A DNA stretch of 64,000 nucleotides from Klebsiella terrigena (GCF_006539725.1 NZ_BJNO01000002.1:124001-188000); one strand, 5' to 3'; positions 51,106 to 62,592 are shown, counted from the stretch's first letter. Made by a program: numbers and translations. Notes: generated by a model not told the origin, from the letters alone.

Positions 51106-54100
51106 TTAGCCGATGGTCATCAGGCTGGCGTTGCCGCCCGCCGCCGCGGTATTGACGCTCAGCGAGCGCTCGATATAGAGGCGCTCGAGCAGCAGGTTGG
51201 TTTCGCCGCGGGCGAATCCCTGTACCGAAACAATCGCCCCGTCCCGCGCCGCCACCTGCTCGCACAGCGCGCGCAGCTGATCGGAGTCGCCGTGGTAAAT
51301 CACCGCGTCGAAGGACTGGGCGGTGAGATCGGCCTCTTTGGCGAAGTGGATGCGCTCGCTGACTTCGCGCGGCAGCTTCTTCGCCAGTTCGCGATGCAGG
51401 GCGTTATCCGGCCACAGGAGCTCGCAGCCGACGGCGGCAACTGCCGCCAGCTGGGTCAGCGCATCCTGTTCATTATCCGCCACGCACAGCACGCGGTCGC
51501 GGGGGATAAAGGTCAGGGTGTTGCGCTCGCCGGTCGGCCCCGGCAGCAGGCGCTGGGTGCCGGCCTGCGCCTGTTCGCTATACTGCTGGCACAACGCCTG
51601 CAGCTCCGGCCGGCCTGTGGCCCACTGCTGCAGGGCAACCAGCGGTTTTTCCAGCAGGGTTTTCAACTGTGCGTCCAGCGGACGTTCAGCGTCCTGGCGG
51701 GCGAGGGTTGCGCCGACGGCGTTCTGCGGACGGCTTGAGAGCAGGCGGTACAGATACAGCGGACCGCCCGCTTTCGGGCCGGTGCCCGACAGGCCTTCGC
51801 CGCCGAACGGCTGAACGCCAACCACCGCGCCGACCATATTACGGTTGACGTACAGGTTGCCGACTTTTGCGCTGCCGGTGACCTGGGCAATGGTTTCGTC
51901 GATGCGGGTATGGACCCCGAGCGTCAGGCCGTAGCCGGAAGCGTTGATCTGCTCAACCAGCCGATCCAGCGCGTTGCGGTTGTAGCGCACCACGTGCAGA
52001 ACCGGGCCAAAGACCTCTTTTTTCAGCTCGTCAAAGCTGTCGAGCTCGATAAGCGTCGGCGGAACGAAGGTTCCGCTCTGCCATTCGCGCGCGTCGTCGC
52101 TGTTCTCGCGCACCGCCTGGAAGACGTTGCGCCCCTTGGCGCGCAGCGTCTGAATGTGGCGCTCGATATTCTCTTTCGCTTCGGCATCAATCACCGGCCC
52201 GATATCGGTGGTCAGGCGGCCAGGGTTGCCCATCCGGCATTCGCCCATCGCGCCGCGCAGCATGGTCAGCGTATGGTCGGCAATCTCCTCCTGCAGGCAC
52301 AGCACCCTCAGCGCGGAGCAGCGCTGGCCGGCGCTGTCGAAGGCGGAGGCGAGCACGTCAACCACCACCTGCTCGGTCAGCGCCGACGAGTCGACGATCA
52401 TCGCGTTCATGCCGCCGGTTTCAGCGATCAGCGGCGTCGGACGCCCCTGGGCATCAAGGCGGCTGGCGATATTGCGCTGCAGCAGCGTCGCGACCTCGGT
52501 GGAGCCGGTAAACATCACCCCGCGCACGCGGTGGTCGCCGGTGAGCGCGGCGCCGACGGTTTCCCCGCGGCCCGGCAGCAGCTGGATAACGCCCGGCGGG
52601 ACGCCGGCCTCCAGCAGAATCGCCACGCCCTGAGCGGCGATCAGCGGCGTCTGCTCGGCGGGTTTCGCCAGTACGCTGTTGCCAGCGGCCAGCGCGGCGG
52701 CAATTTGCCCGGTGAAGATCGCCAGCGGGAAGTTCCACGGGCTGATGCACACCACCGGCCCCAGCGGACGGTGGGTTTCATTATCAAAGTCGTCGCGAAC
52801 CTGGCCGGCGTAGTAGTGCAGGAAGTCGACCGCTTCACGAACTTCGGCGATGGCGTTGCTGAAGGTTTTACCCGCTTCGCGCACCAGAATCCCGATCAGC
52901 GTTTGCGTTTGGCCTTCCATCAGGATCGCCGCGCGTTCGAGGATGGCCGCGCGCTCCTGCGGCGGGGTGGCGAACCAGATCGGCGCGCAGTTGACCGCGC
53001 TGGTCAGCGCCTGCTGTACCTCTTCGTCGCTGGCTTCGCGCACGTGGCCGACGATATCCTTCGGCTCGGCAGGGTTAACGATCGCCTGCAGCTCGCCTTC
53101 GGCAGCCGGATGCTCCAGCATCGGCAGAGCCTGCCACTTGTGCAGGGCGCTGTTGAGTAAAGAGGAGGAGAGGGAGGCGAGGCGGTGCTCGTTCGCCAGA
53201 TCCAGCCCCGCGGAGTTGCTGCGGCCCTGACCATAAAGGTCGCGCGGCAGCGGAATTTTCGGATGCGGCAGGCCGGCCTGGCCCTCCTGCTGCGCCAGCT
53301 TCTCGACCGCGCTGACCGGATCGGCGACCAGTTCGTCAAGCGGCAGGCTGGTATCGGCGATGCGGTTGACGAAGGAGGTGTTGGCGCCGTTCTCCAGCAG
53401 GCGGCGTACCAGGTAGGCCAGCAGGGTTTCGTGGGTGCCGACCGGGGCATAGATTCGGCACGGTCGGTTGAGCTTGCCGTCGGCCACTTTGCCTACCACC
53501 TGCTCATACAGCGGCTCGCCCATGCCGTGCAGGCACTGGAACTCGTACTGACCCGGGTAATAGTTCTGCCCCGCCAGCTGGTAAATGGCCGCCAGGGTGT
53601 GGGCGTTGTGGGTGGCGAACTGCGGGTAAATCAGGCTCGGCACCGTCAGCAGCTTTTTCGCGCAGGCGAGATAGGAGACGTCGGTGTAAACCTTGCGGGT
53701 ATAAACCGGGTAGCCTTCCAGGCCGTCCATCTGCGCGCGCTTGATTTCGCTGTCCCAGTAGGCGCCCTTGACCAGGCGGATCATCAGACGGCGGCGGCTG
53801 CGGGTGGCGAGATCGATCAGCGAGTCGATCACGAACGGGCAGCGCTTCTGATAGGCCTGAATAACGAAGCCGATCCCGTTCCAGCCCGCCAGCTCTGGCT
53901 CAAAGCACAGCTTCTCCAGCAGGTCGAGAGAGATCTCCAGGCGATCGGCCTCTTCGGCGTCGATATTAATGCCGATATCGTACTGGCGTGCCAGCAGGGT
54001 CAGCGACTTCAGGCGCGGATAGAGCTCATCCATCACCCGATCGTACTGCGCGCGGCTGTAGCGCGGATGCAGGGCGGAGAGCTTGATGGAGATCCCCGGC

Positions 54101-55068
54101 CCCTCATAGATGCCGCGGCCGTTGGAGGCTTTGCCGATCGCGTGAATGGCCTGCTGATAGGAGACCATATAGGCCTGGGCGTCGGCGGCGGTCAGCGCCG
54201 CTTCCCCGAGCATATCGTAGGAGTAGCGGAAGCCTTTCTCTTCGAGCTTGCGGGCGTTGGCCAGCGCTTCGGCGATGGTTTCGCCGGTGACGAACTGCTC
54301 GCCCATCAGGCGCATCGCCATATCAACGCCTTTGCGAATCAGCGGCTCGCCGCTTTTGCCAATGATGCGGTTCAGCGAACGCGACAGGCTGGTTTCATTG
54401 TGGGTGGAGACCAGCTTGCCGGTAAACAGCAGCCCCCAGGTGGCGGCGTTAACGAACAGCGACGGGCTGCGGCCGATATGCGACTGCCAGTTACCGTTGC
54501 TGATCTTGTCGCGGATCAGGGCGTCGCGAGTGGCTTTATCCGGAATACGCAGCAGCGCCTCCGCGAGGCACATCAGCGCCACGCCCTCCTGCGAGGAGAG
54601 GGAGAACTCCTGCAGCAGGCTCTGCACCATCCCGGCGCGCCCGCTGGCGTTTTTTTGATTGCGCAGCTTTTCCGCCAGCGTCCAGGCGAGCTTGTGCGCC
54701 TGTTCGCCCAGCGCCTGCGGCAGGCGGGCCTGCTCGAGGAGCATCGGCACGGCGTCGGTTTCGGCGCGGCGATAAGCGGCGGTAATGTCCGCCCGCGCCA
54801 CCGACTGCGGCAGGATCTGCTCGGCAAATTCAAGGAACGGCTGGTACGGCTCTTCGCTCAGCGGACCCGCTTCGTCGCTTTCGTTGGCCGCGCCGGAGAG
54901 CAGCGCCGGAAGCTCGGGCAGCGATTCATCATTCTCCAGCTTTTCCAGATAGTTGAAAATCGCCTGCTTAATTAGCCAGTGCGGCGTGCGGTCGATACGG
55001 CTGGCGGCGGACTTTATGCGTTCGCGCGTAGCTTCGTCAAGTTTAACGCCCATGGTGGTGGTGCCCAT
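51106..55068 (-). CDS. putA: Trifunctional PutA: proline dehydrogenase, P5C dehydrogenase and repressor
   Basis: This 1320-residue protein has an N-terminal ribbon-helix-helix DNA-binding domain (residues 1-47; [20 protein letters not shown] in part). The FAD proline dehydrogenase barrel follows (about 250-570; [19 protein letters not shown] in part, [11 protein letters not shown]). The aldehyde dehydrogenase domain (about 650-1110) has catalytic cysteine in [10 protein letters not shown] and FTGSTEVA; a C-terminal domain follows. It converts proline to glutamate at the membrane and represses putA and putP when proline is absent. It is divergent from putP across a region with GTTGCA boxes. 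Confidence 0.95.
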   Translation of the reverse strand: MGTTTMGVKLDEATRERIKSAASRIDRTPHWLIKQAIFNYLEKLENDESLPELPALLSGAANESDEAGPLSEEPYQPFLEFAEQILPQSVARADITAAYRRAETDAVPMLLEQARLPQALGEQAHKLAWTLAEKLRNQKNASGRAGMVQSLLQEFSLSSQEGVALMCLAEALLRIPDKATRDALIRDKISNGNWQSHIGRSPSLFVNAATWGLLFTGKLVSTHNETSLSRSLNRIIGKSGEPLIRKGVDMAMRLMGEQFVTGETIAEALANARKLEEKGFRYSYDMLGEAALTAADAQAYMVSYQQAIHAIGKASNGRGIYEGPGISIKLSALHPRYSRAQYDRVMDELYPRLKSLTLLARQYDIGINIDAEEADRLEISLDLLEKLCFEPELAGWNGIGFVIQAYQKRCPFVIDSLIDLATRSRRRLMIRLVKGAYWDSEIKRAQMDGLEGYPVYTRKVYTDVSYLACAKKLLTVPSLIYPQFATHNAHTLAAIYQLAGQNYYPGQYEFQCLHGMGEPLYEQVVGKVADGKLNRPCRIYAPVGTHETLLAYLVRRLLENGANTSFVNRIADTSLPLDELVADPVSAVEKLAQQEGQAGLPHPKIPLPRDLYGQGRSNSAGLDLANEHRLASLSSSLLNSALHKWQALPMLEHPAAEGELQAIVNPAEPKDIVGHVREASDEEVQQALTSAVNCAPIWFATPPQERAAILERAAILMEGQTQTLIGILVREAGKTFSNAIAEVREAVDFLHYYAGQVRDDFDNETHRPLGPVVCISPWNFPLAIFTGQIAAALAAGNSVLAKPAEQTPLIAAQGVAILLEAGVPPGVIQLLPGRGETVGAALTGDHRVRGVMFTGSTEVATLLQRNIASRLDAQGRPTPLIAETGGMNAMIVDSSALTEQVVVDVLASAFDSAGQRCSALRVLCLQEEIADHTLTMLRGAMGECRMGNPGRLTTDIGPVIDAEAKENIERHIQTLRAKGRNVFQAVRENSDDAREWQSGTFVPPTLIELDSFDELKKEVFGPVLHVVRYNRNALDRLVEQINASGYGLTLGVHTRIDETIAQVTGSAKVGNLYVNRNMVGAVVGVQPFGGEGLSGTGPKAGGPLYLYRLLSSRPQNAVGATLARQDAERPLDAQLKTLLEKPLVALQQWATGRPELQALCQQYSEQAQAGTQRLLPGPTGERNTLTFIPRDRVLCVADNEQDALTQLAAVAAVGCELLWPDNALHRELAKKLPREVSERIHFAKEADLTAQSFDAVIYHGDSDQLRALCEQVAARDGAIVSVQGFARGETNLLLERLYIERSLSVNTAAAGGNASLMTIG

Positions 55069-55187
55069 GTCATGAACTCCTGTTATTGGTCATTCGCTTC
55101 ATCCATGACCCGACCCGTATTGTGGCGGCATGCTTCGGCGAGCTGATCTTCTGTGCGGTTATGCGGTTGCGTAGGAATATCTACTAT

Positions 55188-55205
55188 GTTGCAACTTTGT
55201 GCAAC
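55188..55205. promoter_or_regulatory. Paired PutA operator boxes (putA side)
   Basis: GTTGCA (55188-55193) and TGCAAC (55200-55205) face each other with 6 bases between, matching the known PutA half-site. Confidence 0.7.
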
Positions 55206-55333
55206 CTTGTTAATCGCAACTTGTGGGTCAGACTGAAAAATGGGTTTGTTGTTAAATTTAATAATGGGATTAGCGGTAATTTAACCTTTATTTAAAGGCG
55301 TATTTACCTGCGTTAGTTAACAGTTTTACAAGG

Positions 55334-55364
55334 TGCAACCAATAAAAACGTGAGGAAGTGCAAC
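55334..55364. promoter_or_regulatory. Paired PutA operator boxes (putP side)
   Basis: TGCAAC occurs at 55334-55339 and again at 55359-55364, in direct orientation 25 bases apart, both inside GTGCAACC contexts (the second as GTGCAACCTATAA, the first as GTGCAACCAATAA), suggesting a short duplicated element. Confidence 0.68.
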
Positions 55365-55549
55365 CTATAACAAAATGAGGTTTGGTCATCGGCGGAATTA
55401 GTGTAAATGCTGTGTTAAATCGTTTGTGAAAAACCGCAGCTTCCGTCAGGATACGGTCGCCCAATACAACCATTGTGCCATTACCCCGTTCCGGTAGTGG
55501 AATAAAACGACAAATCTGGACGCTGTCGACAAAAAATCTGGAGATTTGC

Positions 55550-57058
55550 ATGGCTATTAGCACCCCGATGTTGGTGACTTTTACTATTTATATATTTGGC
55601 ATGGTACTGATCGGGTTTATTGCCTGGCGTTCGACGAAGAACTTCGATGATTATATTCTCGGTGGCCGTAGCCTCGGTCCCTTCGTGACCGCGCTGTCCG
55701 CTGGAGCCTCGGATATGAGCGGCTGGCTGCTGATGGGGCTGCCGGGAGCCATATTTCTTTCCGGTATTTCCGAGAGCTGGATTGCCATCGGCCTGACGCT
55801 GGGGGCGTGGGTTAACTGGAAGCTGGTAGCCGGTCGCCTGCGCGTTCATACCGAGGTGAATAATAACGCGCTGACCCTGCCGGACTATTTCACCGGCCGC
55901 TTTGAAGATAAAAGCCGGGTGCTGCGTATTATCTCCGCGCTGGTTATTTTACTGTTCTTCACTATTTATTGTGCCTCCGGCATCGTTGCCGGTGCGCGTC
56001 TGTTTGAAAGCACCTTTGGCATGAGCTACGAAACGGCGCTGTGGGCCGGTGCTGCCGCGACGATTATTTATACCTTCGTCGGCGGATTCCTCGCGGTAAG
56101 CTGGACCGATACCGTGCAGGCCAGCCTGATGATTTTCGCGCTGATCCTGACGCCGGTGATGGTGATTATTTCCGTTGGCGGCTTCGGCGATTCGCTGGAG
56201 GTGATTAAGCAAAAGAGCATTGAAAACGTCGATATGCTGAAGGGGCTTAATTTCGTCGCCATTATCTCGCTGATGGGCTGGGGGCTGGGCTACTTTGGTC
56301 AACCGCATATTCTGGCTCGCTTTATGGCGGCGGACTCCCATCACAGTATCGTCCACGCTCGCCGTATCAGCATGACCTGGATGATCTTCTGCCTGGCGGG
56401 CGCCGTGGCGGTTGGCTTCTTCGGCATCGCGTGGTTTAACAACAACCCGGCGCTGGCCGGGGCGGTAAATCAGAACTCCGAGCGCGTGTTTATTGAACTG
56501 GCGCAAATCCTGTTTAACCCGTGGATTGCCGGTATCCTGCTGTCGGCGATTCTGGCGGCGGTGATGTCAACCCTGAGCTGCCAGCTGCTGGTCTGTTCCA
56601 GCGCGATCACCGAGGATTTGTATAAGGCATTCCTGCGCAAGAACGCCGGGCAGAAAGAGCTGGTGTGGGTGGGTCGGATGATGGTGCTGGTGGTGGCGCT
56701 GATTGCTATCGCGCTGGCGGCCAATCCGGACAACCGCGTGCTGGGCCTGGTGAGCTACGCGTGGGCGGGCTTCGGTGCGGCCTTCGGTCCGGTGGTGCTG
56801 TTCTCCGTTATGTGGTCACGCATGACCCGCAACGGCGCGCTGGCCGGTATGGTTATCGGCGCGCTGACCGTTATCGTCTGGAAACAGTTTGGCTGGCTTG
56901 GCCTGTACGAAATCATCCCTGGCTTCATCTTTGGCAGCCTCGGGATTGTGGTCTTCAGCCTGCTGAGCAAAGCGCCTTCGGCATCCATGCAGCAGCGTTT
57001 TGCCGAGGCCGACGCCCACTATCACTCCGCGCCGCCGGTCCGCGCGACCGCAGAGTAA
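55550..57058 (+). CDS. putP: Sodium/proline symporter PutP
   Basis: This 502-residue sodium:solute symporter (SSS family) has about 13 membrane helices. Blocks are ILGGRSLGPFVTALSAGASDMSGWLL (in part GRSLGPFVTALSAGASD), GWGLGYFGQPHILARFMA and AVMSTLSCQLLVCSSA. It imports proline with sodium for PutA. ATG 55550 gives exactly the E. coli length; the longer frame from 55475 lacks homology. A strong terminator follows. Confidence 0.95.
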   Translation: MAISTPMLVTFTIYIFGMVLIGFIAWRSTKNFDDYILGGRSLGPFVTALSAGASDMSGWLLMGLPGAIFLSGISESWIAIGLTLGAWVNWKLVAGRLRVHTEVNNNALTLPDYFTGRFEDKSRVLRIISALVILLFFTIYCASGIVAGARLFESTFGMSYETALWAGAAATIIYTFVGGFLAVSWTDTVQASLMIFALILTPVMVIISVGGFGDSLEVIKQKSIENVDMLKGLNFVAIISLMGWGLGYFGQPHILARFMAADSHHSIVHARRISMTWMIFCLAGAVAVGFFGIAWFNNNPALAGAVNQNSERVFIELAQILFNPWIAGILLSAILAAVMSTLSCQLLVCSSAITEDLYKAFLRKNAGQKELVWVGRMMVLVVALIAIALAANPDNRVLGLVSYAWAGFGAAFGPVVLFSVMWSRMTRNGALAGMVIGALTVIVWKQFGWLGLYEIIPGFIFGSLGIVVFSLLSKAPSASMQQRFAEADAHYHSAPPVRATAE

Positions 57059-57074
57059 GCATAGGCTTTCTGCT

Positions 57075-57100
57075 AAAGCCCGCCTCAGGCGGGCTTTTTT
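57075..57100 (+). terminator. putP terminator
   Basis: AAAGCCCGCC (57075-57084) pairs with GGCGGGCTTT (57088-57097) around TCA, followed by more T residues. Confidence 0.92.
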
Positions 57101-57205
57101 GTCTCCGCGGTTCGCCGCAGCCGGACCGAGACCGACGGGAACCCTCTTGCTAATTCTCTGAAAATACGCTGATATCTGAGCACAAATAACAATGAGGATA
57201 GCAAT

Positions 57206-57640
57206 ATGAGTTTCAGACAGGGTGCAATGGCGCTGGTGCTGGCAGGGCTGCTTGGCGGCTGCGTGGCACCAGCCAAAACGACCGTTTCAGCGCCGGCTGC
57301 CGGCGCCTGCCCGGCGGACAATTCCATGGAGCAGACCACGCTGTACTTTGGCCTCAGCCGTCCGGCGGGTAAAGATATCACCCCCGCGGAGTGGCAGCAG
57401 TTTGTTGACCGCGACGTCACCCCGCGCTTTCGCGACGGCCTGACGGTATTTGATGCCCGGGGCCAGTGGCTGGGTAACGACGGGAGCGTGGCGCGCGAGC
57501 AGAGCAAGGCGCTGATGCTGATCCACGGGAAAGATGCGAAGAGCGAAGAGGGGATTGAGGCGCTGCGCACGATCTATAAGTCGCGCTTCGCCCAGGAGTC
57601 GGTGATGCGCGTCGATCGCCAGGTTTGCGTTCATTTCTAA
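57206..57640 (+). CDS. DUF3574 lipoprotein
   Basis: This 144-residue protein has a lipobox at LLGGC (cysteine near residue 20), so it should be lipid-anchored. The mature domain has the DUF3574 pattern: TTLYFGLSRPAGKDITPAEWQQFVD, in part LYFGLSRP, then FRDGLTVFDARGQW, ending SRFAQESVMRVDRQVCVHF-like. Function unknown. It stands alone with its own terminator after the gene. Confidence 0.82.
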   Translation: MSFRQGAMALVLAGLLGGCVAPAKTTVSAPAAGACPADNSMEQTTLYFGLSRPAGKDITPAEWQQFVDRDVTPRFRDGLTVFDARGQWLGNDGSVAREQSKALMLIHGKDAKSEEGIEALRTIYKSRFAQESVMRVDRQVCVHF

Positions 57641-57678
57641 ATAAGCGTTATTGCTGAATAAGGCTTATTGCTTAAGAA

Positions 57679-57701
57679 AAGGCGGGGCGATGCCCCGCCT
57701 T
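57679..57701. terminator. Bidirectional terminator between DUF3574 and NupC-like genes
   Basis: AAGGCGGGGC (57679-57688) and GCCCCGCCTT (57692-57701) form a perfect 10 bp stem with a 3 base loop. On the minus strand it is followed by TTCTTAAG. Confidence 0.85.
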
Positions 57702-57734
57702 AATTGCGGCGATATTCGCGGCGCAAGCTCGCGC

Positions 57735-58919
57735 TTACAGCACCAGACCGGCGAAGCTGGCGGAGAGCAGGCTGACCAGCGTCGCGCCGTAGACCAGGCG
57801 CAGGCCGAAGCGGGAAACAATGTTGCCCTGCGGCTCGTTAAGCCCCTTAATGGCGCCGGCGATAATGCCAATCGAGGCAAAGTTAGCAAAAGAGACCAGG
57901 AAGACCGACAGAATGCCCAGCCCGCGCGGCGTCATGCCGGCGGCAATTTTCTGCAGCTCGATCATCGCGACAAACTCGTTGGCCACCAGCTTGGTCGCCA
58001 TAATACTCCCGGCGTTCAGCGCATCGCTGAGCGGAATACCGATCAGCCACGCCAGCGGGTAAAAGACGTAGCCCAGAATCTGCTGGAAGCTGAGGCCAAA
58101 TACGGTAGCGAAGAGGGCGTTAACGGCGCTGATTAAGGCAATAAAGCCCATCAGCATTGCCAGAATAATCATCGCAACCTTGAAGCCAGCCAGAATATAT
58201 TCGCCCAGCATTTCAAAGAAGCTCTGCGACTCATGCAGCTTCTCCAGCTTAATCTCTTCTTCGCTGCCCGGTCGCGTCGGGTTAATAATGGACAGCACAA
58301 TAAAGGTGCTGAACATATTGAGGATCAGCGCCGCGACGACGTATTTCGCGTCCAGCATGCTCATATAGGCGCCAACAATCGACAGCGACACCGTCGACAT
58401 CGCGGTGGCGGCCATGGTGAACAGCCGGCGAGAGGAGAGATCTCCGAGCACGCCCTTATAGGCAATGAAGTTTTCCGACTGTCCGAGGATCAGCGAGCTG
58501 ACGGCGTTAAAGGACTCGAGCTTGCCCATGCCGTTGACCTTTGACAGCAGAGTGCCGATGACGCGAATAAAAATGGGCAGAATGCGCCAGTGCTGGAGAA
58601 TACCAATCAGCGCGGAGATAAAGACAATCGGGCACAGCACGCCGAGGAAAATAAAGGCCAGGCCTTTTTCACTCATGCCGCCAAATACAAAGTTGGTGCC
58701 CTCAGCGGCAAAGCCGAGTAATGAGGTGAAAAAGCCGGAGATATTTTTAACTATCCACAGGCCGCTTTCGGCGTGAAGAAAAAAGAAAGCCAGGGCAATT
58801 TCAATAACAATTAACTGGATAATATAGCGAAAGCGGATTTTTTGTCGGTCATAGCTGGCAAGCCAGGCAAGGCCAAGGATAACCACCAGCGCCAGCAGGA
58901 AGTGTAAAAACTGAGTCAT
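57735..58919 (-). CDS. NupC-family nucleoside:proton symporter
   Basis: This 394-residue concentrative nucleoside transporter is very similar to E. coli NupC. It has [17 protein letters not shown] (in part), [41 protein letters not shown] and [13 protein letters not shown], which carry the nucleoside- and cation-binding residues. It imports nucleosides with protons. The genomic position differs from E. coli nupC, so it is probably a paralogue; no symbol is assigned. It is divergent from efeU. Confidence 0.9.
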   Translation of the reverse strand: MTQFLHFLLALVVILGLAWLASYDRQKIRFRYIIQLIVIEIALAFFFLHAESGLWIVKNISGFFTSLLGFAAEGTNFVFGGMSEKGLAFIFLGVLCPIVFISALIGILQHWRILPIFIRVIGTLLSKVNGMGKLESFNAVSSLILGQSENFIAYKGVLGDLSSRRLFTMAATAMSTVSLSIVGAYMSMLDAKYVVAALILNMFSTFIVLSIINPTRPGSEEEIKLEKLHESQSFFEMLGEYILAGFKVAMIILAMLMGFIALISAVNALFATVFGLSFQQILGYVFYPLAWLIGIPLSDALNAGSIMATKLVANEFVAMIELQKIAAGMTPRGLGILSVFLVSFANFASIGIIAGAIKGLNEPQGNIVSRFGLRLVYGATLVSLLSASFAGLVL

Positions 58920-59115
58920 ATTATTCTTTTCGCAGATAAATAAGGCCGCTATTTAGCCACAGCCGCTACGCCCGGTAAATATCTGCTGCGAAAAAACCGT
59001 CGATCCTGTTCATCGCCGCTGGCACAGGCGAATACTTGCCTAAGTAATTATTTTCCAGCGATTAATTTACACCTCGTCATCATTCTCTACACATTTCACT
59101 TGTGTTTCTGATTAT

Positions 59116-59134
59116 TGTAATGATAATCACTATC
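59116..59134. promoter_or_regulatory. Fur box upstream of efeU
   Basis: TGTAATGATAATCACTATC matches 16 of 19 positions of the Fur consensus GATAATGATAATCATTATC. It lies 59 bases before the efeU start and explains iron repression of efeUOB. Confidence 0.85.
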
Positions 59135-59192
59135 AGAAATATTTACCTATCTTTGCATCCGTTGACTGCGGCTCACATTTAAGGATGTCTGC

Positions 59193-60032
59193 ATGTTTGT
59201 TCCATTTCTCATCATGTTACGTGAAGGCCTGGAGGCCGCGCTGATTGTCAGCCTGATCGCCAGCTATCTGAAACGCACTCAGCGTGGAAACTGGATTGGC
59301 GTAATGTGGATTGGGGTCTTCCTCGCGGCGGCGCTGTGCCTCGGCCTGGGGATCTTTATCAACGAAACAACCGGTGAATTTCCGCAGCGTGAACAGGAGC
59401 TGTTTGAGGGCATCGTGGCGCTGGTCGCGGTCTTTATCCTGACCTGGATGGTGTTCTGGATGCGCAAGGTGTCGCGCAACGTGAAGCAGCAGCTGGAGCA
59501 GGCGGTGGATAACGCCCTGCAGCGCGGTAACAACCACGGCTGGGCGCTGGTGATGATGGTCTTTTTTGCCGTCGCGCGCGAAGGGCTGGAGTCGGTATTT
59601 TTCCTGCTGGCGGCGTTCCAGCAGGATGTCGGTATCTGGCCGCCGCTGGGCGCGATACTTGGCCTCGCCACCGCAGTCGTCCTCGGTTTCCTGCTGTACT
59701 GGGGCGGCATCCGTCTTAACCTCGGCGCGTTCTTCAAGTGGACCAGCCTGTTCATCCTGCTGGTCGCCGCGGGCCTTGCCGCCGGCGCCATTCGCGCCTT
59801 TCACGAGGCCGGGCTGTGGAACCACTTCCAGGACGTGGCGTTCGATCTGAGCGGCGTGCTGTCGACGCACAGCCTGTTCGGTACGCTGCTTGAAGGCATC
59901 TTTGGCTATCAGGAAGCGCCGACCGTCAGCGAAGTGGCGGTGTACTTTATCTATTTGATTCCGGCGCTGGTGCTGTTTGCGCTGCCGCCGCGTAGCAATC
60001 CAGCAGCCTCGCGTACCGCTCCGCTTAAGTAG
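59193..60032 (+). CDS. efeU: Ferrous iron permease EfeU
   Basis: This 279-residue inner-membrane permease of the FTR1 family has seven hydrophobic segments. Two REGLE iron-binding motifs are present, REGLEAALIV near residue 10 and AREGLESVFF mid-protein. It carries Fe2+ across the membrane in the EfeUOB system used under acidic, aerobic conditions. Unlike laboratory E. coli K-12, the reading frame is intact. It is the first gene of efeUOB, preceded by a Fur box. Confidence 0.93.
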   Translation: MFVPFLIMLREGLEAALIVSLIASYLKRTQRGNWIGVMWIGVFLAAALCLGLGIFINETTGEFPQREQELFEGIVALVAVFILTWMVFWMRKVSRNVKQQLEQAVDNALQRGNNHGWALVMMVFFAVAREGLESVFFLLAAFQQDVGIWPPLGAILGLATAVVLGFLLYWGGIRLNLGAFFKWTSLFILLVAAGLAAGAIRAFHEAGLWNHFQDVAFDLSGVLSTHSLFGTLLEGIFGYQEAPTVSEVAVYFIYLIPALVLFALPPRSNPAASRTAPLK

Positions 60033-60083
60033 GGCGCCGCAGGATATATCGTTACAACATACTTACCGAAAGGGATGATCATA

Positions 60084-61208
60084 ATGACTCATTTTCGCCG
60101 TAATGCGCTGCAGCTTGCCGTCGCAGCGTTGTTCAGCTCCGCCTTTTGCGTCCAGGCTGCGGATATTCCGCAGGTAAAAGTGACCGTTAATGACAAGCAG
60201 TGTGAACCGATGAACGTGACCGTGAAAGCGGGTAAAACGCAGTTCATCATTCAGAACCACAGTCAGAAGGCGCTGGAGTGGGAGATCCTTAAAGGCGTGA
60301 TGGTCGTGGAAGAGCGCGAAAACATTGCGCCGGGCTTTACGCAAAAGCTGACGGCTAACCTGCAGCCGGGCGAATACGATATGACCTGCGGCCTGCTGAC
60401 TAACCCGAAAGGGAAGCTGATTGTCACCGGTGCGGCCACCCAAGACGCGGCGAAAGCCGACGCGCTGCTGAGCCTCGGCGAAGCGATTACCGCCTATAAA
60501 GCCTACGTCACGGCACAAACAGCCCAGCTGGTTAGCGGCACGAAGGCCTTCACCGACGCGGTGAAAGCGGGCGATATCGAAAAAGCGAAAGCGCTGTATG
60601 CCCCGACGCGTCAGCACTACGAGCGCATCGAACCGATCGCCGAGCTGTTCTCCGATCTTGACGGCAGCATTGATGCCCGTGAAGACGACTACGAGAAGAA
60701 GGCGGAAGATCCGAAATTCACCGGCTTCCACCGTCTGGAAAAAGCCCTGTTTGGCGACAACAGCACCAAGGGCATGGAGAGCTACGCCGACCGTCTGAAC
60801 AGCGACGTGCTGGAGCTGCAAAAGCGCATCAGCGAGCTGGCGTTCCCGCCGTCTAAAGTGGTGGGTGGCGCGGCGGGCCTGATTGAAGAAGTGGCCGCCA
60901 GCAAAATCAGTGGCGAAGAAGATCGCTACAGCCACACCGACCTGTGGGATTTCCAGGCCAACGTTGACGGCGCGCAGAAAATTGTCGACCTGCTGCGTCC
61001 GCAGCTGCAAAAAGAGAACGCCGCGCTGCTGGCGAAAGTTGACGCTAACTTCAAGAAAGTTGACGCGATCCTCGCGAAATACCGCACCAAAGACGGCTAT
61101 GAGACCTATGACAAGCTGACCGATGCGGATCGTAACGCGCTGAAAGGCCCGATCACCACCCTGGCGGAAGATCTGGCTCAGCTGCGCGGGATCCTGGGTC
61201 TGGACTAA
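60084..61208 (+). CDS. efeO: Iron uptake protein EfeO
   Basis: This 374-residue periplasmic protein has a signal peptide ending VQA. An N-terminal cupredoxin-like domain (about 28-125; [21 protein letters not shown] in part) is followed by a C-terminal M75-type helical domain with the metal motif HRLE in [11 protein letters not shown]. It binds iron for EfeU and EfeB. ATG 60084 has AAAGGG at 9 bases and matches E. coli; ATG 60075 abuts that site and is less likely. Confidence 0.92.
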   Translation: MTHFRRNALQLAVAALFSSAFCVQAADIPQVKVTVNDKQCEPMNVTVKAGKTQFIIQNHSQKALEWEILKGVMVVEERENIAPGFTQKLTANLQPGEYDMTCGLLTNPKGKLIVTGAATQDAAKADALLSLGEAITAYKAYVTAQTAQLVSGTKAFTDAVKAGDIEKAKALYAPTRQHYERIEPIAELFSDLDGSIDAREDDYEKKAEDPKFTGFHRLEKALFGDNSTKGMESYADRLNSDVLELQKRISELAFPPSKVVGGAAGLIEEVAASKISGEEDRYSHTDLWDFQANVDGAQKIVDLLRPQLQKENAALLAKVDANFKKVDAILAKYRTKDGYETYDKLTDADRNALKGPITTLAEDLAQLRGILGLD

Positions 61209-61212
61209 AGCG

Positions 61213-62496
61213 ATGGCAGAACAGAAGCAATTCGACGTGAATGAACCTTCACGTCGGCGGTTACTAAAAGGGATCGGCGCGCTAGGCGGCGCGCTGGCTA
61301 TCACCGGCGGCTGTCCGGTTGCGCATGCGGCCAAAAGCACCAGCTCGCCGGGCACGCTGTCGCCCAACGCGCGTATGGAGGAGCAGCCCTTTTATGGCCT
61401 GCACCAGGCGGGGATCCTCACCCCGCAGCAAACCGCGATGATGCTGGTGGCCTTCGACGTGCTGGCCAGCGATAAGGCCGACCTCGAGCGGCTGTTTCGT
61501 CTGCTGACCCAGCGTATTGCCTTCCTCACCAAGGGCGGGCCGGCGCCGGACACGCCGAATCCGCGCCTGCCGCCGATGGACTCGGGCATTCTCGGGCCGT
61601 GGATCGCCCCGGATAACCTGACGATGACCGTTTCGGTCGGCCATTCGCTGTTTGACGCGCGCTACGGGTTAGCGAGTCACGCGCCGAAGAAGCTGCAGAA
61701 GATGACGCGCTTTCCCAACGATTCGCTGGATGCCGCGCTCTGTCACGGCGATCTGCTGCTACAGATTTGCGCCAACACCCAGGATACGGTGATCCACGCG
61801 CTGCGCGATGTGATTAAGCATACTCCGGATCTGCTGAGCGTCCGCTGGAAGCGCGAGGGCTTTATCTCCGATAGCGCCGCGCGGAGCAAAGGCAAGGAGA
61901 CGCCGGTTAACCTGCTGGGCTTTAAGGACGGTACGGCGAACCCGGTCAGCACCGACGGCGCGCTGATGGACGAGGTAGTTTGGGTTACCGCCGGGCAGGG
62001 AGAACCGGCGTGGGCGACGGGCGGCAGCTACCAGGCGGCGCGTATTATCCAGTTCCACGTTGAGTTCTGGGATCGTACGCCGCTGAAAGAGCAGCAGACT
62101 ATTTTCGGTCGCGACAAGCACAGCGGCGCGCCGCTGGGAATGCAGCACGAGCACGACGTGCCGGATTACGCAAAGGATCCCGATGGCGATATTATCGCCC
62201 TCGATAGCCACATCCGGCTGGCTAACCCGCGTACGCCGCAGACCCAGTCGAGCCTGATGATGCGCCGCGGCTACAGCTATTCGCTGGGGGTGACCAACTC
62301 CGGGCAGCTGGATATGGGGCTGCTGTTTGTCTGCTATCAGCACGATCTGGAAAAAGGTTTCCTGACGGTGCAAAAGCGTCTCAACGGCGAAGCGCTGGAG
62401 GAGTACGTCAAGCCGATCGGCGGCGGCTACTTCTTTGCGCTGCCGGGCGTCAAGGATAGCCAGCACTACCTGGCGCAGTCCCTGCTTGAAGCCTGA
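61213..62496 (+). CDS. efeB: Deferrochelatase/peroxidase EfeB (DyP type)
   Basis: This 427-residue heme peroxidase of the dye-decolorising family has a twin-arginine signal ([12 protein letters not shown] near residue 13) for folded export. The GxxDG motif is in [12 protein letters not shown] and the distal arginine lies in [11 protein letters not shown]. It oxidises Fe2+ or handles heme in the periplasm with EfeO. It starts 4 bases after efeO, so it is translationally coupled. Confidence 0.93.
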   Translation: MAEQKQFDVNEPSRRRLLKGIGALGGALAITGGCPVAHAAKSTSSPGTLSPNARMEEQPFYGLHQAGILTPQQTAMMLVAFDVLASDKADLERLFRLLTQRIAFLTKGGPAPDTPNPRLPPMDSGILGPWIAPDNLTMTVSVGHSLFDARYGLASHAPKKLQKMTRFPNDSLDAALCHGDLLLQICANTQDTVIHALRDVIKHTPDLLSVRWKREGFISDSAARSKGKETPVNLLGFKDGTANPVSTDGALMDEVVWVTAGQGEPAWATGGSYQAARIIQFHVEFWDRTPLKEQQTIFGRDKHSGAPLGMQHEHDVPDYAKDPDGDIIALDSHIRLANPRTPQTQSSLMMRRGYSYSLGVTNSGQLDMGLLFVCYQHDLEKGFLTVQKRLNGEALEEYVKPIGGGYFFALPGVKDSQHYLAQSLLEA

Positions 62497-62500
62497 CGTT

Positions 62501-62526
62501 CCTGCCCGCAAGGGCAGGGCGTTTTC
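62501..62526 (+). terminator. efeUOB terminator
   Basis: CCTGCCC (62501-62507) pairs with GGGCAGG (62512-62518) around GCAA, followed by GCGTTTTCT, directly after the efeB stop. Confidence 0.7.
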
Positions 62527-62574
62527 TGCTGTTTTTCCATTCTTTTTTTGTATTTCCTGCCTTGTGTTATTTTT

Positions 62575-62592
62575 CTGTAATCTAATTGTCGG
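62575..62592. promoter_or_regulatory. Pho-box-like site upstream of phoH
   Basis: CTGTAATCTAATTGTCGG matches 12 of 18 positions of the PhoB consensus, with two TGT-type repeats 11 bases apart. It lies about 140 bases before the first phoH start. phoH is a known PhoB target in E. coli. Confidence 0.5.

Larger units (their letters stand above)
55069..55549. promoter_or_regulatory. putA-putP divergent control region
   Basis: No gene was found in 481 bases. Four exact copies of the PutA half-operator GTTGCA or its complement TGCAAC occur at 55188-55193, 55200-55205, 55334-55339 and 55359-55364, with a near copy (GTTGCG) at 55166. The two pairs lie on the putA side and in the middle, as expected for looped PutA repression. 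The region is AT-rich in its centre. Confidence 0.75.

Noticed and set aside
53185-54975. 596-codon open frame on the plus strand opposite putA
   Set aside because: Antisense shadow of a high-GC gene; the translation is arginine/glycine-rich with no recognisable domain.
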